A DNA stretch of 50,344 nt from Thermoguttaceae bacterium (GTDB lineage Bacteria > Planctomycetota > Planctomycetia > Pirellulales > Thermoguttaceae): contig JAFQUP010000138.1 of NCBI GenBank assembly GCA_017408405.1, positions 1 to 50,344 on the forward strand, in the 5' to 3' direction. Position 1 is the stretch's first letter. Every line of letters starts with the position of its first letter. Made by a program: the position numbers and the translations under genes. Below are positions 7,852 through 17,920 of the stretch, in pieces. The notes under the pieces were generated by a model, which saw only the letters and a list, made by a program, of their open reading frames with translations, had not been told where the DNA came from and made no database searches.

Positions 7852-10800
7852 ATGAAACGGGTTTTTCTCTCCATTTTTTTAACGGCAGTGCTTTTGGGAA
7901 TGTCTCGCGCAGCGGAGGCGGAAAATATCAGAAAAACGATTGATTTCAATGAGAATTGGACTTTCGCTTTGGTTTCGCCTGGTGATGAACGCGCGGAGAG
8001 CGTCACGAACGCGGAATCGCGGAATTCAAAGAAGATTGGCGCGAAAATGGATTGGGAGAAAACCCGCGAGCCTCGAGTCGTTCGCCTTCCGCATGATTGG
8101 GCGATTGAAGGGCCGTTCGACACCAATCCAAAGACATGGGGCGGTCAGGGAAAACTCCCGTGGCGAGGCGTCGGCTGGTATTCGAAGAAGTTTAATCTCT
8201 CCGCGGAAGAAGCGGCTGGGAGAGTCGTCTTTGATTTTGGCGGATGCATGGCTTTTCCGGAGGTTTTCATTAACGGCGTATTCGCCGGTGGCTGGGACTA
8301 CGGATACCAAAGTTTTCAGGTGGATGCTTCCCGTTTTGTTCATGAAGGCGAAAATACGGTTTCTGTTCGGTGCGACACGCGCCGTCACGGTTCGCGATGG
8401 TATCCGGGAGCGGGAATTTATCGACCGGTAAAAATGATTTTCACTTCACGTGAAATGTGGTTGCCGGAAGGCGCGGTTTTCGTCTCCACGCCGGACGTTT
8501 CAAAAGAAAAAGCTGTCGTGGAGGTTCAGATTTGTCCGGAATTTGGAGTGAACGGGGAAAGAGGAGTGGAAAAAGAGTGGAATGTTCGGCTTTTTCTGAA
8601 TGCTCCAAATGGCCGTGACGTTGAAATCGCGCCGCAGATCGTTCAAAAAGACGCGAAATCAGCCATTCTTCGTTTCTCGATTGGAAATCCTGAATTTTGG
8701 GATGTTGAAGAACCGAATCTCTACTTGCTTCGTGTTCAGATTACGCCTTGTTCAGGAACGGATTCTTTTGGTTTTTCCGTTGAAAATTCACCTGAAATTT
8801 CAATTGGGGATTCCGGAAAAGATTCGTCCGCGTTTTCTGAAGCGGAAAAACCGCTTTTTGGCTTTTGCGCTGATGAGGCGAACGCGTCGGATGAAGCGGT
8901 CATTCCTTTTGGTGTCAGGACTTTTCGGTGGACCTCGGATGACGGATTTCACCTCAACGGACGACGTGTCCAGCTTTACGGCGTGAACCTTCATCACGAT
9001 CAGGGAATTCTTGGGGCAGCCGCGCATCCTGCCGCCGTGGAACGCCAGCTGCGAATCATGAAAGAAATGGGCGTTAATGCCGTCCGAACGTCCCATAATC
9101 CGTCTTCTCGCGAATTTCTCGATATTTGTGACCGTCTTGGATTGATCGTTTGGAATGAACTTTTTGATAAATGGAACGAGACGGCCGATCTGCTCGACCA
9201 GAAATACTTTGACGCTTTCGTACTTCGTCAGGTAAGGCGTTTTGTTGAACGTGACCGAAATCATTCGTGCGTCTTCGTCTGGTCGATCGGGAATGAGATC
9301 TGGGATATTGAGGGAAATATTAAGGGACCGTCCAACCCGAATCTTGACGCGCCGCGGCGGGTGAAGTACGCGGCGGACTGTTTCCGGCGTTTTGACGCGA
9401 CTCGTCCGGTTGGATTCGGCTGTTTCGTGGAGGGAACCTGCGGTCCGGAAAATCATGTTCGTGATTCTCTGGATATTACGGGTTGGAATTACGGCGCGAA
9501 ATATCGAGAGGCGCGCGAGCGTTATCCTGAAATGCCTCTCGTCTACACGGAGTCGGCTTCTGCCGTTTCCAGCCGCGGTTTTTATCGTTTTCCGCACCCG
9601 CTCACGAAAGAAACCTACGATACGGATGTTCTTCAGGTGGACGGTTACGATTGGGTTTCCGCCAGTGGACCGCGAGATATTCCGGATGTTGATTTTGACC
9701 GGATGGAGACGGACCGCTACGTAGCGGGAGAATTCGTTTGGACCGGGTTTGACTATCTTGGAGAGCCAACCCCCTTTGATCGTCAGGCACGATCAAGCTA
9801 TTTCGGAATCGTTGACCTCTGCGGTTTACCGAAAGACCGCTATTTTCTTTACCGGAGTTACTGGGCGCCGGAAAAGACGACCGTTCACATTCTCCCGCAC
9901 TGGAATTGGGAAGGAAAGCAGAAGGAGGTCCCCGTTTACGTTTATTCAAATGGAGATGAGGCGGAACTTTTCCTGAATGGCAAATCACTCGGCAGAAAAG
10001 CGAAATTAAAAACGGTGAATCCTGCTCCGGCAGTGCGTCCTGAATGGGATCTCAACACAAAATTTACGGCAAGCTCTGTCCAGGGAGGAAATTCTGTTCG
10101 AAACGCGTTTGATACGCGGAAAGAGACGCGCTGGTGTGCCGCGGATGGTTCGTCTGGGCAGTGGCTTCAGGCCGATTTCGGAAAACTCATTGAGCTGGAA
10201 AAGCAGACGATTCTTTTGGAAAAGGCCGCGGAGAATTATCGATTTCACGTTGAGGTCTCCAAAGACGGGGAAAATTGGGAGACGATTTTCTCTAGGGACA
10301 GAAAAGGGCACGGTAACTCCGTGACGATTCCGGCACCGGAAAAGAAAACGCTGGCGCGATTCGTGAGACTGGTTTTTGATCAATTATGGAACAATTCGTG
10401 GGCCTCTGTTTTTGAGTGGAGTTTCTCCGAGGCGCGGCTTTCTCCGGGAGTCCTCCCGCAGTACTATGCCGTGATCGATAAATACCGAATGCGCTGGGAA
10501 AATGTTCCGTTTGAGCCGGGTATTCTTGAGGCCGTTGCCTACCGAAATGGGAAAGAGATCGGCAGGCAGACTGTCCGAACGGCTGGAAAGCCCGCGGCAA
10601 TTCGGTTGACTCCTGAGAAAAAACAGTTCGCTGACGATGACGATTTGATTTATGTTCTGGCGGAAGCGGTCGATGAAAACGGTGTGCCGTGTCCATGGGA
10701 TGAGCGGAAGATCAGGGCGAAAGTCACCGGGCCGGCGGAACTGGTCGGAATTGATGCCGGAAATCCGATGTGCTTTGAGACGATTCCGGATGCTGAACAT

Positions 10801-10911
10801 TCGTTATTTTTCGGAAAGGCGGTGCTTGTTCTTCGAAGCCGTTCCGGTGAAGGAAATGTTTTGCTTGAAGTAACGGCAGACGGCCTTGAATCGGGAAAAA
10901 CGGCTTTTTAA
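7852..10911 (+). CDS. Secreted GH2 beta-galactosidase-like enzyme with an inserted F5/8C domain
   Basis: This is a 1019-aa exported glycosidase with a signal peptide at about 1-21. The order is a sugar-binding jelly roll (about 28-200), an Ig-like domain (about 205-360), a TIM barrel (about 362-680), a DUF4982-like segment, an F5/8-type C (discoidin/CBM32-like) domain (about 734-860), and the rest of the C-terminal Ig-like region to 1019. The acid/base is Glu482 in WSIGNE and the nucleophile Glu567 in LVYTES. It should release a terminal beta-linked sugar, probably galactose, from oligosaccharides in the periplasm or outside. The F5/8C module probably anchors it to glycan. AGGGGAA lies shortly before the ATG. 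Confidence 0.92.
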   Translation: MKRVFLSIFLTAVLLGMSRAAEAENIRKTIDFNENWTFALVSPGDERAESVTNAESRNSKKIGAKMDWEKTREPRVVRLPHDWAIEGPFDTNPKTWGGQGKLPWRGVGWYSKKFNLSAEEAAGRVVFDFGGCMAFPEVFINGVFAGGWDYGYQSFQVDASRFVHEGENTVSVRCDTRRHGSRWYPGAGIYRPVKMIFTSREMWLPEGAVFVSTPDVSKEKAVVEVQICPEFGVNGERGVEKEWNVRLFLNAPNGRDVEIAPQIVQKDAKSAILRFSIGNPEFWDVEEPNLYLLRVQITPCSGTDSFGFSVENSPEISIGDSGKDSSAFSEAEKPLFGFCADEANASDEAVIPFGVRTFRWTSDDGFHLNGRRVQLYGVNLHHDQGILGAAAHPAAVERQLRIMKEMGVNAVRTSHNPSSREFLDICDRLGLIVWNELFDKWNETADLLDQKYFDAFVLRQVRRFVERDRNHSCVFVWSIGNEIWDIEGNIKGPSNPNLDAPRRVKYAADCFRRFDATRPVGFGCFVEGTCGPENHVRDSLDITGWNYGAKYREARERYPEMPLVYTESASAVSSRGFYRFPHPLTKETYDTDVLQVDGYDWVSASGPRDIPDVDFDRMETDRYVAGEFVWTGFDYLGEPTPFDRQARSSYFGIVDLCGLPKDRYFLYRSYWAPEKTTVHILPHWNWEGKQKEVPVYVYSNGDEAELFLNGKSLGRKAKLKTVNPAPAVRPEWDLNTKFTASSVQGGNSVRNAFDTRKETRWCAADGSSGQWLQADFGKLIELEKQTILLEKAAENYRFHVEVSKDGENWETIFSRDRKGHGNSVTIPAPEKKTLARFVRLVFDQLWNNSWASVFEWSFSEARLSPGVLPQYYAVIDKYRMRWENVPFEPGILEAVAYRNGKEIGRQTVRTAGKPAAIRLTPEKKQFADDDDLIYVLAEAVDENGVPCPWDERKIRAKVTGPAELVGIDAGNPMCFETIPDAEHSLFFGKAVLVLRSRSGEGNVLLEVTADGLESGKTAF

Positions 10912-11298
10912 GCTCTGGAGAGCATTGGGACTTTTCTCCGTATTCCAACGGCGGAAACGGTTTTCGTGAAACGCCGAAAAAATCAGAAGGAGGCTTTTTC
11001 CGCGGACGTGAGACGGCCCGTTTTCCGGCGTTGAGAGGCATTTGAGCGCAACCAGCTGAAGGACAGACGCGGAACATTCACGAAGAATGTTTTGCGCCTG
11101 TTTTTTTCTGAAAAATACTGAAAAATCTGAAACTGCTCTGGACGTTTTTCTCGATTTCAGTTAAGATAAAAAATGCTTTAATGACCTTCCCCAAACGCTT
11201 TCCGGTGAGAGAAGCGAGAACGTTTAGAGTTTTGGGAAGAATCCTTTAAGGCCCAAACACGTTTTTCGAGATCGTTTTCCTTCATTTCAGGATTTTTC
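10912..11298. other. Intergenic region before flhA
   Basis: No gene was recognised in these 387 bases. A small GCTCT-GG-AGAGC hairpin follows the GH2 stop codon, and TGGACG-N17-TAAGAT at 11139-11167 is only a weak promoter candidate. Confidence 0.5.
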
Positions 11299-13461
11299 AT
11301 GGCATCCTCCTCCGTTTCAGACGTAACGTCCGTTTCATTTTCCCGCATGTGGTGGAGAAGTTTGGCACTTCCAATGGTCCTGATCGCGGCGATCGGAATC
11401 ATTCTCGTGCCGATGCCGCCGCTGGCGATGGACCTTTTGCTTTCATTCAATCTGGCACTTTCTGTCGTGATTCTCATGGGAGCGATCTTTGTCCGGAAAC
11501 CGCTCGATTTCAGTTCCTTTCCAACGGTCCTTTTGACGATCGTCATGTTTCGGCTCGCACTGAATATCGCGACGACGCGAATGATTCTTACCAACGCCGA
11601 GGAAAAAGGGACAAATGCGGCAGGCCAAGTCATTGAGGCGTTCAGTGGTTTTGTCGCGTCCGGGAATCTCGTCGTTGGGAGTATTATTTTTCTCATTATT
11701 CTCATCATTCAGTTCGTCGTGATCACGAAAGGAGCAGGCAGAATCAGCGAAGTGAGTGCTCGATTTACTCTGGATGGTCTTCCTGGAAAGCAGCAGGCAA
11801 TTGACGCTGAACTTCAGGCAGGAGCCATCACGAAAGAGGAAGCCAGGAAAAAAAGGCAGCTGCTTGGCGATGAAGTTGATTTTTACGGCGCGATGGATGG
11901 CGCGAGTAAATTCGTTCGCGGTGATGCCGTTGCGGGATTGGGAATTACGTTCGTCAATATCCTGGGCGGATTGGCCATTGGATTGACTCAGGGGAATCAC
12001 TCTTTGTCGGAAGTCGTTGAAATTTACTCCCGTTTAACGATTGGTGACGGTTTGGTTAGCCAGCTTCCGGCATTTCTCGTGGCGATCGGCGCGGCAGTGC
12101 TGGTGACACGGAGCAATCGTGAGAAAAAATTGGCAGAGGACGTTCAAAGGCAGCTTTTTTCAAGTCCTGTCGTTTTGGGAATTACGGGATTTCTGCTTTT
12201 TCTGCTGGCTCTCACTCCATTGCCGAAACTTCCCTTGATGATTTTGGGAGGCGGGTGCGAATTACTCGCTTTCATGCTGTGGTCGGATCTCCGAAAAGGT
12301 GAAAAGGAAGCGGAGAGAATGGCGGAGCTTGAGGAAAAAAGCCGCCTCGAAAAAGAAGCTCGAAAAGCTGCTGAAGTTCAGATACGCGACGCGATTCAGC
12401 AGGAAGCAATTGAGTTGGAGATTGGCTCTGAACTGGTTTCATGGACTCAAGAAGACGGAGAATTTGATCTTCTGGGAAACGTTCAGGAATTGCGCCGCCA
12501 TTTAGCTCGGGAGTTTGGGTTTCTCATGCCCGCGGTACGGATTTCTTCGGGAGGGAATATTTCTTGGAGAAAGGGGGAAACTTGGGGAAACGAGGATGGA
12601 GTTTTGGATGGAACCGCCTATCGAGTTCGGATCCACGGAAGTATTGTCGCGGAACAGGTTCTGCGCCCCGAATTCCTTCTGGCTGTCGAGGGAATTTACG
12701 CGGCAGGGGAAGTCAAGGGGCTTCAGACGACGGAGCCGATTCGCCAATTACCAGCGGTTTGGATCGCGAAGGAAGATCGTGAAGAGGCTGAAGAAGCCGG
12801 ATACGAGATCTTTTCCGCGGGAAGACTGCTCATTGAGCATCTTGGCGAACTGGTCCTTCAGTTTGCTCCGGAACTCTTAACTCATGAAGACGTTCAGAAT
12901 CTGATTGGTGAATTTGCCAAAACCGCTCCCGCGACTGTGCGTGATGTCGTTCCGGAACTCCTTTCCATTCAGGAAATCCAGCATGTCCTTCAACAGTTAC
13001 TCGCGGAACGGATTCCAATTCGGAATCTTGGTCTGATTCTCGAAACACTTGGCGAAGCTGCCCGCCATACCCGCCATACGGTGGAATTGACTGAATCCGT
13101 TCGTTTGGCACTCGGCCGGCTGGTGACTTCGAGGTACTTGGACACGGACGGAATCCTTCATGTCTTGACGCTTTCACCCGCTCTTGAAACGAGAATCACC
13201 GAAAGTTTTGAACTTACGGAAGACCGCGTTTCAGTTTTTCCGGATCCCGCGGAGTTGGAACGTTTAATCCGAAATCTCTCATGCCACGTCCAGCGTCTTC
13301 AATTACTTGGTATTTCGCCAGTCCTGCTTGTCTCGGCGCAGATTCGACCTGCTCTTCGGGAAATGATCAGTTCGCTCAAACCCGCCCTGCCCGTGCTTTC
13401 TATCGCGGAAGTGCCAAAGTCAACGCGGGTGAAGCAGGAAGAATGCCTTGGAGAAAGGTGA
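11299..13461 (+). CDS. flhA: Flagellar export gate protein FlhA
   Basis: This 720-aa protein forms the export gate of the flagellar type III secretion system in the inner membrane. The N-terminal half has about eight transmembrane helices (20-330). It carries the FHIPEP-family signature RFTLDGLPGKQQAIDAE near 150-175, followed by the conserved EVDFYGAMDGASKFVRGD stretch. The cytosolic half (about 340-720) matches the substrate and chaperone docking domain, including VPELLSIQEIQHVLQQLL. An acidic/lysine-rich helical linker lies near 330-370. The length is normal for FlhA. No other flagellar gene (flhB, flhF, fliA) is nearby, which is unusual since flhA is often in a flagellar operon. An AGGA six bases ahead supports the ATG. 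Confidence 0.95.
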   Translation: MASSSVSDVTSVSFSRMWWRSLALPMVLIAAIGIILVPMPPLAMDLLLSFNLALSVVILMGAIFVRKPLDFSSFPTVLLTIVMFRLALNIATTRMILTNAEEKGTNAAGQVIEAFSGFVASGNLVVGSIIFLIILIIQFVVITKGAGRISEVSARFTLDGLPGKQQAIDAELQAGAITKEEARKKRQLLGDEVDFYGAMDGASKFVRGDAVAGLGITFVNILGGLAIGLTQGNHSLSEVVEIYSRLTIGDGLVSQLPAFLVAIGAAVLVTRSNREKKLAEDVQRQLFSSPVVLGITGFLLFLLALTPLPKLPLMILGGGCELLAFMLWSDLRKGEKEAERMAELEEKSRLEKEARKAAEVQIRDAIQQEAIELEIGSELVSWTQEDGEFDLLGNVQELRRHLAREFGFLMPAVRISSGGNISWRKGETWGNEDGVLDGTAYRVRIHGSIVAEQVLRPEFLLAVEGIYAAGEVKGLQTTEPIRQLPAVWIAKEDREEAEEAGYEIFSAGRLLIEHLGELVLQFAPELLTHEDVQNLIGEFAKTAPATVRDVVPELLSIQEIQHVLQQLLAERIPIRNLGLILETLGEAARHTRHTVELTESVRLALGRLVTSRYLDTDGILHVLTLSPALETRITESFELTEDRVSVFPDPAELERLIRNLSCHVQRLQLLGISPVLLVSAQIRPALREMISSLKPALPVLSIAEVPKSTRVKQEECLGER

Positions 13462-13481
13462 ATTGAGGATTAAGACGCAGA

Positions 13482-13528
13482 GAATAAAAAGAACCGATCG
13501 AAAATTTCCCGGTCAGTTCTTTTTATTC
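13482..13528. terminator. Bidirectional terminator between flhA and surE
   Basis: A 13-bp perfect stem (13482-13494 with 13516-13528) contains runs of A on the left arm and T on the right arm. It lies between the convergent flhA and surE genes. Either strand ends in a U-rich arm, as expected of a shared terminator. Confidence 0.65.
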
Positions 13529-13681
13529 GTTCCAGCTCCAATTATCCGCTTCAAAATTTAAACCGCGGAAAAAACTTCGCGCCAGAAAAAACTGAAAAGA
13601 CGTTCATCAGGCAATGACTCAAACGAGAAAATGGTAATTGGAGGGCGGAGAAAATATCGTTTTTGCCCCCCGGTTCTCATT

Positions 13682-14566
13682 TCATTGGCCTTTTATCGTC
13701 CGCATATTCAAATGCGGAATGTGCGCGTTCTCACCTGAATTTTCTTCAGATTCCCCTGCGGTGAGAAAGCCTTTCGCGTTCAGATTCCACGAACGAACTT
13801 TTTCCAATCGCTCAAGGTAGGTCATGTCCAAACGCAGTGGAGTGACAGTAACTTTTCCCGCTCCAAGTCCATTCATGTCGGTGGAGCATTCCGGACGGCG
13901 TTCCCGCGGATTAGGAACGAGCCAGTAGTAGGAACGTCCGAATGTGTCGCAGTGTCCCGTCATTCGCGTCGCATAAGGTGTCGTGTCCATGGGACAGACT
14001 TCAATTTCAGGCTCTTCCTGCTTCACCGCGTCTCGAGAAATATTAATATTGAAAACCTGAGGAATGGGATTTCCGCAGGCATCCAATTCTCCTTTTTCGT
14101 TCTGGATTTTTGCGAAAATCTGCTCAATCAGACGGCAGGCAATTCCCGCAGCCCGATCAAATTGAGGCAGTGGGTCATCGTGAATCGAGACGGCAAAACT
14201 CGGAATGTGGTAGATTGCGCCTTCAAAAGCCGCTCCGAGCGTCCCGGAATAGAGAATGTTCGTGCCGCAGTTTTGCCCCCAGTTAATTCCGCTGACGACC
14301 ATATCGGGTTTTTCCGGACAGATGACGTTAATTCCCGTTTTTACGCAGTCTGCCGGCGTTCCTTCCACTCCCCAGCCCCATCGTTTACCGTTGACAAAAA
14401 CGTCTTTAACCAAAATTGGCGTGCGAAAAGTGAGTGCCTGACTTACTCCGCTCTGTTCCACGGCAGGAGCCACGACCCAAACTTTTCCAAGACGGGAGAG
14501 CGCTCGATAGAGTGCGGCCAAGCCAAGACCAAAGATTCCGTCATCATTCGTTAAGAGAATGTTCAT
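13682..14566 (-). CDS. surE: 5'/3'-nucleotidase SurE
   Basis: This is a 294-aa cytoplasmic nucleotidase of the SurE family, which dephosphorylates nucleoside monophosphates in stationary-phase or stress metabolism. The metal-binding residues are all visible: Asp8 and Asp9 in NDDG, Ser39 in EQSGVSQ, and Asn95 in SGINWGQN. GTPADCV (69-75) and YSGTLGAAFEG (106-116) complete the family pattern. The protein is about 30-40 residues longer than typical SurE because of a C-terminal extension (about 255-294) rich in Asn, Glu and Ser. It is convergent with flhA and upstream of nothing obvious on its own strand. Confidence 0.93.
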   Translation of the reverse strand: MNILLTNDDGIFGLGLAALYRALSRLGKVWVVAPAVEQSGVSQALTFRTPILVKDVFVNGKRWGWGVEGTPADCVKTGINVICPEKPDMVVSGINWGQNCGTNILYSGTLGAAFEGAIYHIPSFAVSIHDDPLPQFDRAAGIACRLIEQIFAKIQNEKGELDACGNPIPQVFNINISRDAVKQEEPEIEVCPMDTTPYATRMTGHCDTFGRSYYWLVPNPRERRPECSTDMNGLGAGKVTVTPLRLDMTYLERLEKVRSWNLNAKGFLTAGESEENSGENAHIPHLNMRTIKGQ

Positions 14567-14813
14567 GAAGTACCTCTTCCGCGTTAGATAATTCGCAGTT
14601 CTGGACGTTTTTCAGGTTCTGCGCATCGTTTTTTTCCGAAAAGGTTTCAGAAAAAAAATAATTTTAACCGCCCAAAACGTTACTCGCAGGCCGTTTTTTC
14701 CGTTGCTCGCCAGGCACTCGGCACGACTGAGAAATTACCGACCGCGGGAAAATCAGGAACGTCCAGGTTCTTCCCGCGGCTGATCTTTAGATAATTCGCG
14801 CTTTTTATTGGCG

Positions 14814-15890
14814 TTAGTCGTTCCAGACGACAGCTTTCTTTCCTTCGACGACTTTACCGATGACGTGATTTTCGAGTCCCATTTCATCAAGTAATGCGCG
14901 AATGGCTTCAACCTGCTCTTTCTCCAGGACAAGGACTAACCCAAGCCCCATGTTGAAGACTTTGAACATCTCATCGTCTTCAATTTCTCCAAGCCGCTGA
15001 ATCCATTTGAAGACAGGCTTCACGTTCCAGCTGCCGCGATCAATCAGGACATGAGCACCCTCCGGAAGAACGCGTTCAAGGTTTTCATGGAGACCGCCGC
15101 CCGTAATGTGCGCGATACCGTGAACCGCGGAACGGAAATTATCCAGAATCTGAAGAGCGGGCTTGACGTAAATTTTGGTGGGCGTCAGGAGGACATTGCC
15201 CACGAGCTGTCCGTCGAGTTCCGTGCCGGAATTCTTGATTTCGTCAAATACGTTCAGATTATTAAGCGCGAAAACGACTTTTCGCACGAGTGAAAAACCG
15301 TTGGAGTGAAGACCGGTAGACGCGATACCGAGAACCACGTCGCCAGGTTTGACGGCACTGCCGTCGATAAGATCTTTTTTCGAGGCGACTCCGACACAGA
15401 AACCGCCTAGATCGTAATCGTCGGCGCCGTACATATCGGGCATAATGGCCGTTTCACCGCCAAGGAGCGCGCTGTTCGCCTGAACACAGCCTTCGGAAAT
15501 GCCGGTGACGATTTTTTCAAGGAGCGGCGGATTGTCTTTGCCCATCGCGACGTAGTCGAGGAAGAAAAGAGGTTCCGCGCCGCAACAGATCGCGTCGTTA
15601 ACGCTCATTGCCACCAAGTCAATTCCGACCGTTTCATGAGAATTCATGGCAATGGCAATTTTGAGTTTCGTACCAACTCCGTCAGTACACGAAATCAAAA
15701 CCGGATCTTCGTAGTTTCTGCGGAAAGGAGAGCCTTTTTCAAAATCGAGCTGGAACATGCCGGCAAAACCGCCCGGAAGACGGCGGACACGAGGCGTTTC
15801 CGTCCGTTCCATGAGTCCAGGAAGGCGCGACATCGCATTTCGATAAAGATCCAAATCGACTCCCGAGTCTTTATAGGTAGCTTTGGCCAT
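14814..15890 (-). CDS. purM: Phosphoribosylformylglycinamidine cyclo-ligase (AIR synthase)
   Basis: This is a 358-aa enzyme of de novo purine synthesis that closes the imidazole ring of formylglycinamidine ribonucleotide using ATP. Conserved blocks include GTKLKIA, LLGGETAIMPDMY, GIASTGLHSNGFSLVR and AHITGGGLHENLERVLP, the family's nucleotide- and phosphate-binding segments. The length is normal. The ATG at 15888-15890 (MAKATYKDSGVD) is chosen over an in-frame TTG six bases upstream. A GGGA lies eight bases before it. The gene stands alone among other housekeeping genes rather than in a purine operon. Confidence 0.95.
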   Translation of the reverse strand: MAKATYKDSGVDLDLYRNAMSRLPGLMERTETPRVRRLPGGFAGMFQLDFEKGSPFRRNYEDPVLISCTDGVGTKLKIAIAMNSHETVGIDLVAMSVNDAICCGAEPLFFLDYVAMGKDNPPLLEKIVTGISEGCVQANSALLGGETAIMPDMYGADDYDLGGFCVGVASKKDLIDGSAVKPGDVVLGIASTGLHSNGFSLVRKVVFALNNLNVFDEIKNSGTELDGQLVGNVLLTPTKIYVKPALQILDNFRSAVHGIAHITGGGLHENLERVLPEGAHVLIDRGSWNVKPVFKWIQRLGEIEDDEMFKVFNMGLGLVLVLEKEQVEAIRALLDEMGLENHVIGKVVEGKKAVVWND

Positions 15891-16062
15891 GATCAATTCC
15901 CACTGAAATTAATTATTGGAAGAAAAAACGAAAAAAATTTCTCTACTGGACATTCTACACGAAATTCGCGGAACGTCCAGCCCCCCTGGCGCATTTTTTT
16001 CCACATTTTTCTCACATTTTGCCCGAAATACTCATTGAAACTTTTTCCGGGATTTTTTCTGC

Positions 16063-16920
16063 TCATTTAAAGAGCTTTCCAATCTCCAACTCTTTACTTT
16101 TGGCCTCTTTGACGAACATTTCGGCGACCGCGCGTGCGCCGTTTTCGTGGAAGTGAGTATTGTCACGATTTCCCTTTGGGTAATTCGGTGCTTCACCCGG
16201 TTGAAGATTCATGAAAAATTTAGCGGATTTTTCTTGCCCGGCCTCTTCCACCCATCGGCGAGTCAAGAGGTTGAGATCGACGAGCGGGGTTTGGGTTTCC
16301 CGGGCCGTTTCCCGGAGACATTCAGGATAATCTTTCAGCGAAAAGGTTAAATTTTCCTCCGCATCGAAAATTCTTCGGGTGACGGAGGTGACCAGCACGG
16401 GATTTCCTCCTTTTTCGCGCACTTCTTCCACAAATTTTTTGAGATTTTTTTTGAAATCAGTATGCGCCTCGGCGTAGGCGGCCGGTCTGTTTTCCTTTTG
16501 GTCATTATGGCCGAACTGAATCAGGACGAAATCTCCTGGTTTCAGGTCTTTAAGAATTTGCTCCCACCGGCCTTCATTTCTGAAACTTTTTGTGCTTCGT
16601 CCGCAGGCGGCACGATTTTTGACGTTCACGCCTTCGATCGTGAATTCCGGAAGACATTGGACCCAGCCCTTCATTGGGGCCTGCCTTTCAGGATAGGAAG
16701 CGGCAGTGGAATCGCCAGCGGCAAAAATCGTGATGTTTCCCGCGGTATCTCTGGAGAGGGCCGCCGGGGAATTTTTCTGGTACGTTTTCTGATTTATGTT
16801 CGGATTCGCGTTGCGATTTGCCAAATTTTCCTGTTTCGCGTGAAGGGAAATTGAGGACATCGGCAACAGAATGAAAAACAGCGTGAAAAAATAGTTAAGA
16901 AGATTGGACGTTTTCGGCAT
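16063..16920 (-). CDS. Secreted SGNH hydrolase (rhamnogalacturonan acetylesterase/CE12-like)
   Basis: This is a 285-aa exported esterase with a signal peptide in residues 1-28. The SGNH blocks are present: GDSTAAS with Asp70-Ser71 (nucleophile), the Gly of block II in AACGRSTKS, GHNDQ near 153-157, and the catalytic Asp-x-x-His in DNTHF near 250. The arrangement matches acetylesterases that remove acetyl groups from pectin side chains, so a role in plant polysaccharide use is likely. The start is 34 bases downstream of the ribF stop on the same strand, and ribF follows pyk by 33 bases. The three may be one transcript even though the functions differ. Confidence 0.85.
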   Translation of the reverse strand: MPKTSNLLNYFFTLFFILLPMSSISLHAKQENLANRNANPNINQKTYQKNSPAALSRDTAGNITIFAAGDSTAASYPERQAPMKGWVQCLPEFTIEGVNVKNRAACGRSTKSFRNEGRWEQILKDLKPGDFVLIQFGHNDQKENRPAAYAEAHTDFKKNLKKFVEEVREKGGNPVLVTSVTRRIFDAEENLTFSLKDYPECLRETARETQTPLVDLNLLTRRWVEEAGQEKSAKFFMNLQPGEAPNYPKGNRDNTHFHENGARAVAEMFVKEAKSKELEIGKLFK

Positions 16921-16954
16921 ATGGGTTCCTTTTTCTTTAAATTTTGAGGCTAGG

Positions 16955-17887
16955 TTAATTAAAATTCATGGAAAATTCATCGAAAACGCGCTCCGTTTCC
17001 CGAATGTCGCACTGAATCTGCTCCATGAGCTTTTTTGAATCATGAAAATCAGCCAGATCGCGAAGTTTTTCAAGGAAATCAATTTTCAGGCACTGGGAGT
17101 AAATATTTCCTGAGAAATGAAGCAAAAAGATTTCCACTTTATTTTCAGTCTCGTGAAAGGTAAGATTCGGGCCAATGTGGACCGCGGCTGGGTATGAAGC
17201 TCCATCTTGAAGGCAGGCCCGGCACGCGTAAACGCCATGAGCGGGAATGATGGTTTGAATTCCTCCAAGATTCGCGGTTGGAAACCCCATGGTTCTTCCG
17301 CGGGCAAGACCATGAATGACATTTCCTTCCAGCTGGTATGGAGCCGTGAGAAGCGCGTTGGCTTCCCTGATTTCCCCTCGTGAAATATGTTTTCGTATTC
17401 TCGAACTTGAGACAGAAGCACCGTCAAATTCGAGAAGATCATGAATGATTTCCAGCTTTCTTCCGGAGTTTTCGCAAAACTCCCGCAAAAGCGCGGTATT
17501 TCCAGAACGTTTTTTTCCGAAAGCGAAATTGGCCCCCTCAACGATGACTTGAGCGTCTAGAAAATCAATAATGACATTTCTGAAAAATTCTTCCGCGGTC
17601 CAGTTCAGGATCTTTTGAGTGGGAGCGAAGATCACCTCATCAGCCCCTAGCGAGCGGAGAAGGTACTCCTTTCGCTCGTTGAGAGTAAGCTGTTCCGGGG
17701 CCGTTTCCTGGCACAGTATTTGCCTTGGATGGGTGGCAAAAGTGAAAATGACAATCGGCAGGCCATGCGCTTTGAGGCGGTGGAGAATTTGGGCGTGTCC
17801 CAGATGAACGCCGTCAAAATTCCCAATCGTCACGGCTCCGTGCTTCAAATTATCGGGTAAAAAGTCTGACTCTGGATTCCAGTTCAT
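16955..17887 (-). CDS. ribF: Bifunctional riboflavin kinase/FAD synthetase
   Basis: This 310-aa protein converts riboflavin to FMN and then FAD. The N-terminal nucleotidyltransferase domain carries GNFDGVHLGH (22-31) and the ISSTxxR-like SVSSSRIR segment near 160. The C-terminal kinase domain (about 183-305) has the GRTMGFPTANL motif for flavin phosphorylation. The length is typical. It sits between pyk and the SGNH esterase with short spacers on either side, so co-transcription with pyk is likely. Confidence 0.95.
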   Translation of the reverse strand: MNWNPESDFLPDNLKHGAVTIGNFDGVHLGHAQILHRLKAHGLPIVIFTFATHPRQILCQETAPEQLTLNERKEYLLRSLGADEVIFAPTQKILNWTAEEFFRNVIIDFLDAQVIVEGANFAFGKKRSGNTALLREFCENSGRKLEIIHDLLEFDGASVSSSRIRKHISRGEIREANALLTAPYQLEGNVIHGLARGRTMGFPTANLGGIQTIIPAHGVYACRACLQDGASYPAAVHIGPNLTFHETENKVEIFLLHFSGNIYSQCLKIDFLEKLRDLADFHDSKKLMEQIQCDIRETERVFDEFSMNFN

Positions 17888-17920
17888 GATTTAAAGGTTA
17901 GTCGGTTTTGGAAATTACGT

